Assembly (NCBI GenBank): GCA_015521265.1
Contig: WAON01000183.1
Span: forward strand, 1-9,424
From: Desulfurococcales archaeon
GTDB lineage: Archaea > Thermoproteota > Thermoprotei_A > Sulfolobales > Desulfurococcaceae
Reading direction: 5' to 3'
DNA: 9,424 nt
Shown here: piece after piece, positions 1 through 6,631 of the stretch
Layout: each line of letters opens with the position of its first letter
Numbering within the stretch: the first letter of the stretch is position 1
Notes under the pieces: generated by a model
Database searches by the model: none
Told to the model about the DNA's origin: nothing
Seen by the model: the letters and a program-made list of their open reading frames with translations, nothing else
Position numbers and translations under genes: made by a program

Positions 1-82
1 CTTTACGTACAGCTCCACTATGTCTAGGATATTATTGTTTATACACTGATATATTACTTGCTACTATCCAGTGGTAAAATAG

Positions 83-220
83 ATGCTGCTAAAGCATCGA
101 GTCTACCCTAATGGATCATATAGTCTCCAGCCACGGCCCGATCCCGGATACTGGGAAGAATATATGGAGCCGATAAACATGTTGTTAACGGGTAAAGGAT
201 TACTAAAGCAACCACAATGA
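83..220 (+). CDS. Possible small protein, 45 aa, unrecognised
   Basis: An ATG-initiated frame encodes 45 residues with a soluble, mixed composition that includes tryptophan, tyrosine, glutamate and proline (middle part reads RPDPGYWEEYMEPIN). A TATATT stretch about 30 bases before the ATG could support near-leaderless expression. There is no good Shine-Dalgarno, and both arginine codons are CGN instead of the AGA/AGG that I see most often in the neighbouring genes, which argues against a long-resident gene. A hydrophobic minus-strand frame overlaps it. I do not recognise a family. It could equally be chance or the remnant of a decayed gene. Confidence 0.2.
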   Translation: MLLKHRVYPNGSYSLQPRPDPGYWEEYMEPINMLLTGKGLLKQPQ

Positions 221-338
221 GACCTATAAATACCAGTTGCAAAAACCCTTCCAACACCCATAGTTCATCAATTATTATCGCTGAAACAATACTCTATGAT
301 ATATAAACTGGTAGGATTGATGACACTAATCAAACCCA

Positions 339-347
339 TATATTATA
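339..347 (+). promoter_or_regulatory. TATA box for the 367-540 small gene
   Basis: The AT-rich stretch TATATTATA is centred about 24 bases before the ATG at 367. That is the spacing expected between an archaeal TATA box and the transcription start, so the ATG would sit at or within a base or two of the mRNA 5' end. No Shine-Dalgarno precedes the ATG, which agrees with a leaderless transcript. A second TATA-like box lies at 299-307. Confidence 0.5.
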
Positions 348-366
348 AACCATACTGTTGAAACTA

Positions 367-540
367 ATGCTTCGAGTGATAATATTGAGTAATGCTGATG
401 AAAAGGCTCAGCCCCTCCCCGAAGACTTAATAGATTATATCTCGAAGAAAACGGGGCTATCTAGGGAGACGGTGATACTAGTCCTAAAATACGAGAGAAA
501 ATATTATTTTTCAAAACTTGAGGAACTATACACTGAGTAA
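367..540 (+). CDS. Small helical protein, unrecognised, possibly HTH-like
   Basis: A 57-residue protein from ATG 367. An in-frame TTG at 358 would add three residues (MKL), but the TATA spacing favours a leaderless start at the ATG. After a short beta-like start (LRVIIL) come an acidic linker and two predicted helices: residues 18-29 (PEDLIDYISKKTG) and 32-56 (SRETVILVLKYERKYYF and onward), separated by the short turn GLS. This helix-turn-helix-like layout, with a long basic and aromatic second helix, resembles small archaeal or phage-type DNA-binding proteins. That is inference from the pattern, not a recognised family. It lies 64 bases upstream of the DNA glycosylase in the same direction and could share its transcript. 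No membrane segment or cysteine is present. Confidence 0.6.
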   Translation: MLRVIILSNADEKAQPLPEDLIDYISKKTGLSRETVILVLKYERKYYFSKLEELYTE

Positions 541-604
541 AAAGGTATTCTCCCTGGAGTATAGTCCATAATCCTTGACGGGACATTATTAGGGGTAGAA
601 CGCA

Positions 605-1483
605 TTGGATCACACCATTATTATTTATAGGCCTAAGCCGCCCTACCTATTCTCTAAGCACTTAGAATTATTTAGTTTGAATAATGAACCTACGCCTTAC
701 ATTTATGATAAAACAGGCAAATCATGTAGATCAATTAAGAGACTAGATAGGAAAGAATTATTCCCGGTTAAATGTATCTTTAAAGGAGAGCCCTATGATC
801 CAGTTGTAGAATGCCTTGTATATGATGGATTTTCCAGTATTTCAAGGATAAGAGAATACATTAAAAAGCATTTAAGGATTGATTTCGACTATAATAGGTT
901 CCTAGAAGTGATCAAGGATTACCCGAAGCTACAGGATATTATTGAGGAATATCCTGGATTAAGACCGGGTAGAGCGATGAGTTTATACGAAGAATTGATA
1001 GATGCTGTTATTAAGCAGAGGATCGGTTTAAAAGCATCCCTACGTATAACTTCGAGACTAGTGAAACACTACAGTCAACACTTTACTATTAATAGTGAAG
1101 ACTACTATTCAACACCATTACCGGAAAGAATACTGGATTCGACGATTCTAGGGCTTAGGAAGCAGGGTTTAACCCGTGCAAAAGCTAGAGCAGTATGGGA
1201 GATAGCTAGGGCCGAATACGAGGGGAGGCTTCCAAGTGTTAGAGAAGTAGAGAGGGATCCTTGGAGGGTTGTAGAGGAATTAACCGGGATATATGGCGTT
1301 GGGTCTTGGACTGCTGAGTTAGCAGTAGCTATGACACTGGGCGATTTCCGCGTAGGGCCGAGGATGGATTTAGCGGTTAGGAGGGGCTTATCTCGCCTAG
1401 GGTTTAGTGTTGAAGAATTATTGATGGACAAGCGTCTAACGGGATTTATAGGGCTAATAATGTATCTTGCAAGTATTCATTAA
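605..1483 (+). CDS. HhH-GPD DNA glycosylase, AlkA-like
   Basis: Predicted base-excision repair glycosylase of the HhH-GPD superfamily, removing damaged bases, probably alkylated purines, from DNA. The 292 residues start with an N-terminal domain (about 1-115), as in AlkA-type enzymes. The glycosylase core begins around 120 with KQRIGLKAS (137-145), the counterpart of the helix usually read as QQISxxAA. The helix-hairpin-helix is at 226-240 (LTGIYGVGSWTAELA). The presumed catalytic aspartate is D255 in RMDLAVRRGL. The position that is lysine in OGG1/Nth-type bifunctional enzymes is not lysine here (SW after GVG), so a monofunctional AlkA-like mechanism is inferred. There is no Fe-S cysteine cluster. 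The TTG start at 605 is chosen because GGGGT lies 8 bases upstream and no in-frame ATG occurs before residue 125. The gene ends 21 bases from the convergent Trx-CcdA gene. Confidence 0.85.
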   Translation: MDHTIIIYRPKPPYLFSKHLELFSLNNEPTPYIYDKTGKSCRSIKRLDRKELFPVKCIFKGEPYDPVVECLVYDGFSSISRIREYIKKHLRIDFDYNRFLEVIKDYPKLQDIIEEYPGLRPGRAMSLYEELIDAVIKQRIGLKASLRITSRLVKHYSQHFTINSEDYYSTPLPERILDSTILGLRKQGLTRAKARAVWEIARAEYEGRLPSVREVERDPWRVVEELTGIYGVGSWTAELAVAMTLGDFRVGPRMDLAVRRGLSRLGFSVEELLMDKRLTGFIGLIMYLASIH

Positions 1484-1504
1484 TAAGGGGGTATCTACTA
1501 GTTT

Positions 1505-2662
1505 CTAGGATACCGCTATTATGAATACTATGAGTAGGAGTATTATTGATGATGTAAAACCTAGTAGTGGTGTATGCTTATCTACCCAGTTTATAATCCG
1601 CCTACTCCTCCTTAGGCTCTTCATTGATTCGTAGATTATTATTAGTGGTGTTATGAATAGTGCCGTGTATAGTGCTAGGCTGATTGCTTGGCTATAAGTA
1701 TCCATACCAGTGATCATTGATGCGAATAATAGTAGTGGGCCGCTTGTGCATGGTAGTAGGACTGAGACCGAGAATAACCCGAGTATAACTGCCCCCAGTA
1801 TTGGCCGGCTAATAATCTTTTTCAATGGTACTCGTTTACACTCCCTGCACTCCTTTAAACCTTTCGTGCGGCTTGCCTCGTAGATATTGTATAATGCGAA
1901 TAACGCGGCTAGCAATAGGTAAACCCATCTGGGAACAATGTAGGCTAGCCATGTAAGGCCTAAGCCGAACAGGTAGTATCCAATATATATTATAGATATG
2001 AATACTAGGCCCGGCAACGCTATGTTCTTCCTCGGGAGTAGGGTTGCTAGGAAAACCGTGTATAGCGTGATCATGCATGGGTTAACGCTGTCTAGCAGTG
2101 ATAGTATTATCAAGGCTGGGAGGACATCTATTATGCTCGGCTTCCTCCTCCACGAAACCGTTACGCTGCCGGGCTGACTAGTTGTTTTAACCCTGCATAC
2201 CGCCGGTGCGTATTTCGAAGTAAACAATGTATTATTCTTAACCGTTATAGCCTCCCAAGGCTCCTCGCCCATGTATACGGTTACATTATTGCTTGGTTTC
2301 GACGATAATAGTTTATCCCAGAAACCCTTATCTTCAACCTCTCCAATAACGATCCCCGTCGTCTCGCAGTCTACTACTACGAGAGTTGTTGGTATCCACC
2401 CCTTCGAAGCTATGGCTATGGATAAGTCTAAGAAGCGGTTTGCACACGACGTGTTAGAGGCTACATTACAGAAGTAGACGTGGCTTGATCCATAGGTTTT
2501 GGTTAGGAATTGTTTCAGAGCCGAGCAGTGTGGGCAGCTTGGATCACCGTATATGTAGAATACATAGTTTCCACTACTAGTAGTGGAAGAGTAGGCGATT
2601 ACTATTAATGATGTTGTTAGTGATAAAAGAATTATTACGATGAATATTTTATTCCCCAACAC
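1505..2662 (-). CDS. Thioredoxin-CcdA fusion (DsbD/ScsB-like thiol reductant transporter)
   Basis: A 385-residue membrane protein predicted to carry electrons across the membrane to extracytoplasmic thiols. Residues about 5-25 form a signal anchor. About 30-170 form an outward-facing thioredoxin-like domain with active site C43-P-H-C46 and a probable cis-proline at P91 (GWIPTT). The rest is a six-helix CcdA/DsbD-type domain with the two diagnostic membrane cysteines, C196 in DSVNPC and C305 in LPCTSGP. Further cysteines are C65, C73, C99 and C156 in the thioredoxin domain, and C272/C275 (ECREC) in a basic loop predicted cytoplasmic. Canonical DsbD places its thioredoxin-like gamma domain at the C terminus, so the N-terminal position here is a different arrangement. 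The GTG at 2662 is given as start. The adjacent TTG at 2659 is equally possible and sits 6 bases from the GGTGA motif at 2666-2670. It has its own TATA box and appears monocistronic. Confidence 0.85.
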   Translation of the reverse strand: MLGNKIFIVIILLSLTTSLIVIAYSSTTSSGNYVFYIYGDPSCPHCSALKQFLTKTYGSSHVYFCNVASNTSCANRFLDLSIAIASKGWIPTTLVVVDCETTGIVIGEVEDKGFWDKLLSSKPSNNVTVYMGEEPWEAITVKNNTLFTSKYAPAVCRVKTTSQPGSVTVSWRRKPSIIDVLPALIILSLLDSVNPCMITLYTVFLATLLPRKNIALPGLVFISIIYIGYYLFGLGLTWLAYIVPRWVYLLLAALFALYNIYEASRTKGLKECRECKRVPLKKIISRPILGAVILGLFSVSVLLPCTSGPLLLFASMITGMDTYSQAISLALYTALFITPLIIIYESMKSLRRSRRIINWVDKHTPLLGFTSSIILLLIVFIIAVS

Positions 2663-2698
2663 CCTTCACCCGGATCCATAAATCCCGGCAAGCAAACC

Positions 2699-2707
2699 AA
2701 ATATAAG
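2699..2707 (-). promoter_or_regulatory. TATA box for the Trx-CcdA gene
   Basis: On the minus strand this reads CTTATATTT. A start site about 25 bases downstream would fall near 2675-2680, leaving a short leader containing the Shine-Dalgarno GGTGA (2666-2670) before the GTG/TTG start codons at 2662/2659. The placement is consistent with a separate promoter in the 163-base gap behind vapC. Confidence 0.45.
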
Positions 2708-2825
2708 TCTTAACATAAGCTTCGCTACCCCCCCTAGAATATTGTAGTTTTCGGTTAATGTGGTATCCTTGGAATATTTAACCGCTTCATTATTGATAGT
2801 CTTAGCTGAGAATTCTTTCCGAGAA

Positions 2826-3275
2826 CTAGGGGACTACTTTGAGCCATGGTACTCGCTTAAAGTCCTGGTCAAAGGTGAAGATAGTGTCTATGCCGTAGTG
2901 TTTAGCGGTTATTGCTATTAGAGCGTCTCCGGGGAGAAGGTCGTAGCTTCTCATGGTTTCTAGGAGTTCTCTAAGTTTTCCCCTATCATCTAAGACAAGT
3001 ATTCCTAGTTCCTCTATTAGTTCTTCAACATCATTTATTGCGTCAGCGAATCCTTCAATCCCATGTCTTCTTATATAATCCCGCAGTTGCTCCAGCTTCC
3101 TAATTCCAAGTCTTCTTAGTGCATCCAGCCTTATAAGGGTGAAGATAACCTCATCAACTATCCTAAGAGTTACTACTAGATCCTTCCTCTCTATCAATAC
3201 CTGCTTCGTCTTAGAGGCATAAGGCTCGACCCGGTGAAGATAGTATACGAAAGCATTTGTATCCAACAGTATCAC
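2826..3275 (-). CDS. vapC: PIN-domain ribonuclease toxin VapC
   Basis: A 149-residue PIN-domain protein, the predicted Mg2+-dependent endoribonuclease toxin of a VapBC pair. VapC toxins cut RNA (often tRNA or rRNA) to arrest translation. The target of this one is unknown. The acidic catalytic residues are visible in order: D5 in LLDTNAF, E42 in VDEVIF, D117 in LLPGDALIAI, and D136/D138 in FTFDQDF near the C terminus. The domain looks complete and at usual family length, so the toxin should be active. Its GTG start overlaps the vapB stop by four bases (GTGA), indicating translational coupling with the antitoxin. It lies downstream of the energy operon with no shared gene function evident. Confidence 0.9.
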   Translation of the reverse strand: MILLDTNAFVYYLHRVEPYASKTKQVLIERKDLVVTLRIVDEVIFTLIRLDALRRLGIRKLEQLRDYIRRHGIEGFADAINDVEELIEELGILVLDDRGKLRELLETMRSYDLLPGDALIAITAKHYGIDTIFTFDQDFKRVPWLKVVP

Positions 3276-3475
3276 TGGGCCTCGGCCTCAAGCATAAATT
3301 CGTCGAGAAGCTCCTTCGGCACCAGACCCCTTCTTCCATAGAATTTTTCAACGATTTTCCTCCTATCTTCGAGTCTCTCTATCCTAACTAGAACCTCCTC
3401 CCCCTCCCTGAGCTGAACGGGTTCAAGGAGTCTTAGCACCCCTCTCTCGTACCTCGCTTTAACTATTCTAGACAA
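3272..3475 (-). CDS. vapB: VapB-type antitoxin, DUF104/AF2212 family
   Basis: A 67-residue predicted antitoxin that would bind and silence the adjacent VapC and probably repress their common promoter. The first half reads SRIVKARYERGVLRLLEP followed by a REGEEVLVRI strand, the typical small beta-barrel pattern of DUF104 (AF2212-like) archaeal antitoxins. A charged helical tail (about 34-67) would wrap VapC. I choose the TTG at 3475 because GAGGTG at 3482-3487 is 6 bases upstream and the resulting N terminus matches the family. The GTG at 3484 would add three residues (MLR in front of a Leu) but lies inside that Shine-Dalgarno. The stop overlaps the vapC start. The TATA box at 3514-3524 gives the pair its own promoter. 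Confidence 0.85.
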   Translation of the reverse strand: MSRIVKARYERGVLRLLEPVQLREGEEVLVRIERLEDRRKIVEKFYGRRGLVPKELLDEFMLEAEAQ

Positions 3476-3481
3476 CCTAAG

Positions 3482-3487
3482 CACCTC
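3482..3487 (-). promoter_or_regulatory. Shine-Dalgarno deciding the vapB start
   Basis: GAGGTG on the minus strand matches the archaeal anti-Shine-Dalgarno core and lies 6 bases before the TTG at 3475. It overlaps the alternative GTG at 3484, making that start unlikely. Confidence 0.55.
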
Positions 3488-3513
3488 ACTATTGTTCTAT
3501 CAGGGCTCGACCC

Positions 3514-3524
3514 AATATATTTTT
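3514..3524 (-). promoter_or_regulatory. TATA box for vapBC
   Basis: The minus strand reads AAAAATATATT. Transcription would start about 25 bases on, near 3490-3495, giving a short leader that contains the vapB Shine-Dalgarno at 3482-3487. This makes vapBC a unit separate from the preceding nuoH operon. The remaining gap (3525-3609) contains no clear T-rich terminator for nuoH. Confidence 0.5.
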
Positions 3525-3609
3525 ATTAGTCTAAGTGTTTTCGGATCATCTTCACCGATATCTATATTGATGTTCACTTGTGGGAAGCATTGTTGATAAG
3601 TTTTGGATA

Positions 3610-4605
3610 CTACGTGTTTATGTAGATGTATGCGAGTGTTAAAGCTATTATTGCTGGTATGAAGGAGTACTTGAATAATGTGTATAGTGCTTGTTCGATC
3701 CTATATCTCCCGTATAGGTTTTTGACTAGTACTGCTAGGAACATTACTACTAGGTACTTAGCGATCAATACTATTATTCCCGGTATTGAGAGGTGGGGGT
3801 ATGGGTAGGGTCCTCCTAGTATTATATATGTTATTGATAATGCTGTTATTGCTACATCAACATCGTGGAGTAGTGATCCAAGCCCAAGTATCGGCCCGGA
3901 GAACTCTGTTTCGAACCCAGCAATAATCTCTTGCTCAGCCTCCGGTATATTGAATGGTTGATACATTGCTTTAGCCTGCAGTGATACCAGCGCCGCCAGT
4001 AGGGATAGGATCATTAATGGTAGAGTGTAGGGGTTTAGCCAGAGCTTCCAGGCGTTGAGGCTAGCAGTATAGACGCTGTATGGGTCTCCCATGCTACTGG
4101 TTAAAGCTACTGGTACGAGCATAGACGCAAAATATGCTGGTTCACAGATAGTAACTAGTGTCAGTATCCTGGATACTCCCACGCTGGTATAGGGGCCTGG
4201 GAAGGATAGGCTCATAACTATGAGCATGAAGGGTATCCATAGACAGCATAGGTACATGTATACTAGGAAGTCGTAGGGGCCATGGATCCTCAGTATGCTT
4301 AGTGGTAGTAGTAACGGTATAGTATACGCTGCTCCAAGCCCCAGTAAACCGGCTACACGGCCTATCCATGGTAGGGAATTCCTAGGTAAAACCTCCTCCT
4401 TAACCCTGATCAGCTTTAACAAGTCGTAGAGAGGCTGAAGTATACCGGCAGGTCCAACATAGCTAGGCCCCATACGGTTCTGGAACCTAGCGCTCAATTT
4501 ACGAGTATAGTACTGTGTGAATAGTGCTAGGCTTGTTAGGAATAAGAATCCCGGATAAACCAGTGCGGCCAGTAGCCAGTAAATAACTAGTCCAGCGTCG
4601 ATCAT
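3610..4605 (-). CDS. nuoH: NuoH/MbhM-type membrane anchor subunit
   Basis: A 331-residue, eight-helix-class membrane subunit of the complex I / energy-converting hydrogenase family. It anchors the hydrophilic redox arm and links it to ion pumping. Two family signatures are clear: QNRMGPSYVGPAGILQPLYD (residues 42-61) and QPFNIPEAEQEIIAGFETE (216-234), with the acidic residues E222, E224 and E232. E155 (ICEPAYF) fits the conserved glutamate of the fifth helix. The tail RYRIEQALYTLFKYSFIP (300-317) is also typical. Length is normal for the archaeal Mbh/Mbx branch. It starts with ATG overlapping the mbhI-like stop (ATGA), with a GGGGTG Shine-Dalgarno 7 bases upstream. It is the last gene of the operon here. 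In Thermococcales mbh and mbx clusters the M gene lies next to the catalytic subunits, which are not present in this window. Confidence 0.93.
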   Translation of the reverse strand: MIDAGLVIYWLLAALVYPGFLFLTSLALFTQYYTRKLSARFQNRMGPSYVGPAGILQPLYDLLKLIRVKEEVLPRNSLPWIGRVAGLLGLGAAYTIPLLLPLSILRIHGPYDFLVYMYLCCLWIPFMLIVMSLSFPGPYTSVGVSRILTLVTICEPAYFASMLVPVALTSSMGDPYSVYTASLNAWKLWLNPYTLPLMILSLLAALVSLQAKAMYQPFNIPEAEQEIIAGFETEFSGPILGLGSLLHDVDVAITALSITYIILGGPYPYPHLSIPGIIVLIAKYLVVMFLAVLVKNLYGRYRIEQALYTLFKYSFIPAIIALTLAYIYINT

Positions 4606-4973
4606 GGATAAACACCCCTAACTATATAGATTGCTCCAAGTATGATCGATAATAGTAGGAGTAAGCCATACCATGAAGTCATAAATAACAGCCAGTCCTG
4701 CAGGTTACCAGTATGCATCCTATCCCTAACCATACGATACAAGCCCCGGGCGAACCTCTTAATAAAACCCCAGTAAAGATTAGCGGGGGATGGTGTTGGG
4801 TTGGAAACAATATCCTCCGGCTCACCTCCTAGATAAGTCTCCGTGAACCGGGTCTTCTTATTCCTCAAACCCTCATAGATCAACAATACGATTATGAAGA
4901 CTGTAAACATGAATAGGGATGCAGCTAACGCTACAAGCCCCGGATCACCATACTCGAGTTCAACCACATACAC
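4602..4973 (-). CDS. mbhI: MbhI-like connecting membrane subunit
   Basis: A 123-residue protein with one N-terminal membrane helix (about 12-33), an amphipathic middle and a C-terminal helix (about 97-118). The middle contains TETYLGGEP (44-52) and NLYWGFIKRF (65-74), followed by MHTGNLQDWLLFM (86-98). YLxGE and HTGxxxDWLL patterns are shared with MbhI and with the C-terminal ends of NuoL/HyfB-type antiporter subunits, where this part packs against the lateral helix and joins the antiporter to the anchor. Its place between mrpD and nuoH supports that role. The GTG start at 4973 has GGTGG 8 bases upstream. The stop overlaps nuoH by four bases. A divergent NuoA-like protein is the alternative, but it lacks the NuoA signature. 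Confidence 0.65.
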   Translation of the reverse strand: MYVVELEYGDPGLVALAASLFMFTVFIIVLLIYEGLRNKKTRFTETYLGGEPEDIVSNPTPSPANLYWGFIKRFARGLYRMVRDRMHTGNLQDWLLFMTSWYGLLLLLSIILGAIYIVRGVYP

Positions 4974-4996
4974 TACACGACCACCCCCTCTAAAGG

Positions 4997-6610
4997 CTAG
5001 GGCATCAACTTATTATATGCTTCTAGGAAAACACGCCGGTAAAGATCAGCCTTTTCCGGGCTGACAAGTCCTAAGCCAACATATTTGTAGAGAACACTGT
5101 ATATTACCGGGTACAGTAATCCTAGCAGTAGAACGATGATAGCCATTAGGAAGAGTAATGTATTAACACCATGGAGTTTAATCTTTTCATACCCAGCATT
5201 TCTACTAGGCGAAGCGAATACTATGCTGTAAATAGCCTTTGCATAGCCCGGCACGCTAAGCGCCGACACGATTATTACTAGTAGCGCTGGGATAACCTGG
5301 CCAGCCTCCATATAGGCCTTATACATTAACAGCTTGGAGAAGAAGCCTCCGAAGGGTATTAAGCCCATAAGGCTTAGGAAGCCCATGATGAAAGCTGTTG
5401 AAACCCATGGATAGAGCCTACCAATCCCTCGGAGCCCAGATAAACTACGCGTTTTACCGGTATCAATGAATACCCCGCTAGCCATGAATAATAATGCTTT
5501 AGCAGTACCATGCGTTAAAACATGATATACTGCAGCCGTCAACGCCAAGGCTACAATACATACCGGTAAACCAGTGAATCCCAGGGAGGCAGCCATATAG
5601 ATTAAGCCTATATGGCTAACAGTACTATAGGCTAATAATCGCTTAACATCCTCCTGAACCATCATAAGCAGAGCCCCAATGAATGCACCGGTAAAGCCTA
5701 GTAGGAATAATACTAGGAGTATAATATCCCTATAAACCCCCAACGGTGAGCCGGGGAAGTATAGGGTGTAGAGGAACCTGATCGAAGCATAGACTCCAAT
5801 ATTCACCACCAAGCCTGATAAAGCCGCTGAAACGGGAGTAGGAGCCTCTGGGTGTGCATCGGGTAGCCAGAAATGGTTGGGGAATAGTGCTGATTTATAT
5901 GTGAAGGCCCATAGGCTCAGCGATACCGCTACAAGGCTACCGATACTAATAGTAGGGGAGGATATTAGCAGGGTGAATAACTGGTAGTTCCTATAGGATA
6001 TATCAGCCATATTCAACGATCCATAGACTCCGTAGAAAACCGCTAAACCGATAAAGTAGATCGTTGTAGCCGTTGCACCAATTATAGCATACTTCATAGC
6101 AGCCTCAACCGCCTCCGGCCTCCTTTTATGATAAGCTACTAGGGCGTAGGCGGATATGCTGAGCACCTCGATCATTACGAACAGGTTGAATATATCACCG
6201 GTATAGAGTGATCCAAGCATCCCTATGCCCAGGCCGATCAATAATATATAGTACCATTCAGGCTCGTCGAAGTGGTGGTTGTACCAGAGACTATATATCC
6301 CGATGAATAACAGGGTCCAAGCAGTGAATAATCCTATTACAGCGTTCAACCCGTCAACCTCATAGCTTATACCTATCGGCGGCGGCCAGCCCCCAAAAGC
6401 GTATAGTAAAGGCTTACCGGCATAGTAGTATCCAGCCGCTATTATCGTTGACGATGCTGCCGCGTAGATCAACGCGATCAATGCATGTATTCCCGGATAC
6501 TTCTTCTCCCCGAAAACCTTTGTGAATAAGGGTAGTGTGAAAGCGAATAATGCTAGTACTGGAACCGTTAATCCAAGCATATCAGTTGCAAGCCTTACCA
6601 GCCAATCCAT
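4997..6610 (-). CDS. mrpD: MrpD/MbhH antiporter subunit (NuoL/M/N family)
   Basis: The main cation/proton antiporter subunit, 537 residues with about 14 membrane helices. The family ion-path residues are all present: E148 in the fifth helix (LFVMIEVLSISAYALVAY), K239 in the seventh (TYKSALFPNHFWLPDAHPEA, 237-256), K323 in QEDVKRLLAYSTVSHIG, H367 and K371 in HGTAKALLFM, and K426 in FFSKLLMYKAY. The motif LPDAHPEAPTPVSA (249-262) is diagnostic. Nothing suggests truncation. By family it should move Na+ and/or H+ in response to redox energy from the catalytic arm. It is the only large antiporter subunit in this window, whereas Mbx-type clusters carry two. ATG 6610 is preceded by GGTGATC (6615-6621), an excellent Shine-Dalgarno match. 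It lies 21 bases after mrpE and 23 before the mbhI-like gene. Confidence 0.93.
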   Translation of the reverse strand: MDWLVRLATDMLGLTVPVLALFAFTLPLFTKVFGEKKYPGIHALIALIYAAASSTIIAAGYYYAGKPLLYAFGGWPPPIGISYEVDGLNAVIGLFTAWTLLFIGIYSLWYNHHFDEPEWYYILLIGLGIGMLGSLYTGDIFNLFVMIEVLSISAYALVAYHKRRPEAVEAAMKYAIIGATATTIYFIGLAVFYGVYGSLNMADISYRNYQLFTLLISSPTISIGSLVAVSLSLWAFTYKSALFPNHFWLPDAHPEAPTPVSAALSGLVVNIGVYASIRFLYTLYFPGSPLGVYRDIILLVLFLLGFTGAFIGALLMMVQEDVKRLLAYSTVSHIGLIYMAASLGFTGLPVCIVALALTAAVYHVLTHGTAKALLFMASGVFIDTGKTRSLSGLRGIGRLYPWVSTAFIMGFLSLMGLIPFGGFFSKLLMYKAYMEAGQVIPALLVIIVSALSVPGYAKAIYSIVFASPSRNAGYEKIKLHGVNTLLFLMAIIVLLLGLLYPVIYSVLYKYVGLGLVSPEKADLYRRVFLEAYNKLMP

Positions 6611-6631
6611 ACCAGATCACCCATCCCGATC

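Larger units (their letters stand above)
1..357. other. Intergenic region with TATA-like boxes and weak small ORFs
   Basis: No RNA gene or confident protein gene is visible here. TATA-like stretches lie near 50-55, 224-231, 299-307 and 339-347. Two short reading frames overlap on opposite strands: plus 83-220 (45 codons, ATG start) and minus 108-257 (49 codons, GTG start, hydrophobic). They cannot both be ordinary genes. At the very edge a minus-strand frame is open from a GTG at 18 down to 1 (six codons) with an upstream TATAAA. It could be the start of a divergent gene beyond the window, but is too short to call. Confidence 0.6.

Noticed and set aside
1..18. GTG-initiated minus-strand frame at the left edge with an upstream TATAAA
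   Set aside because: Only six codons are visible, too few to support a gene, and the TATA spacing is slightly short for a leaderless start.
318..323. Box C-like TGATGA, considered as a C/D box sRNA
   Set aside because: No properly spaced box D or internal C'/D' pair and no terminal stem was found nearby.
1105..1431. 108-codon open frame on the minus strand
   Set aside because: It lies wholly inside the AlkA-like glycosylase and has a low-complexity Ser/Thr/Pro-rich translation with no family resemblance: an antisense shadow.
2271..2477. Plus-strand open frame opposite the thioredoxin domain
   Set aside because: Serine/threonine-rich shadow of a clearly real gene on the other strand, with no ribosome site or promoter.
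2752..2784. Inverted repeat CGGTTAA / TTAACCG with a 19-base loop behind vapC
   Set aside because: Only seven pairs with a long loop and no T-tract after it, so neither a convincing terminator nor an operator.
2666..2838. Minus-strand frame open across the vapC to Trx-CcdA gap, ending TGA at 2666
   Set aside because: It has no ATG, GTG or TTG start until 16 codons before the stop. An open stretch of this length is not improbable by chance, and the region also holds the TATA box and Shine-Dalgarno of the next gene. A gene remnant cannot be excluded.
4142..4369. Minus-strand frame within nuoH
   Set aside because: Out-of-frame shadow of a strongly conserved NuoH region.
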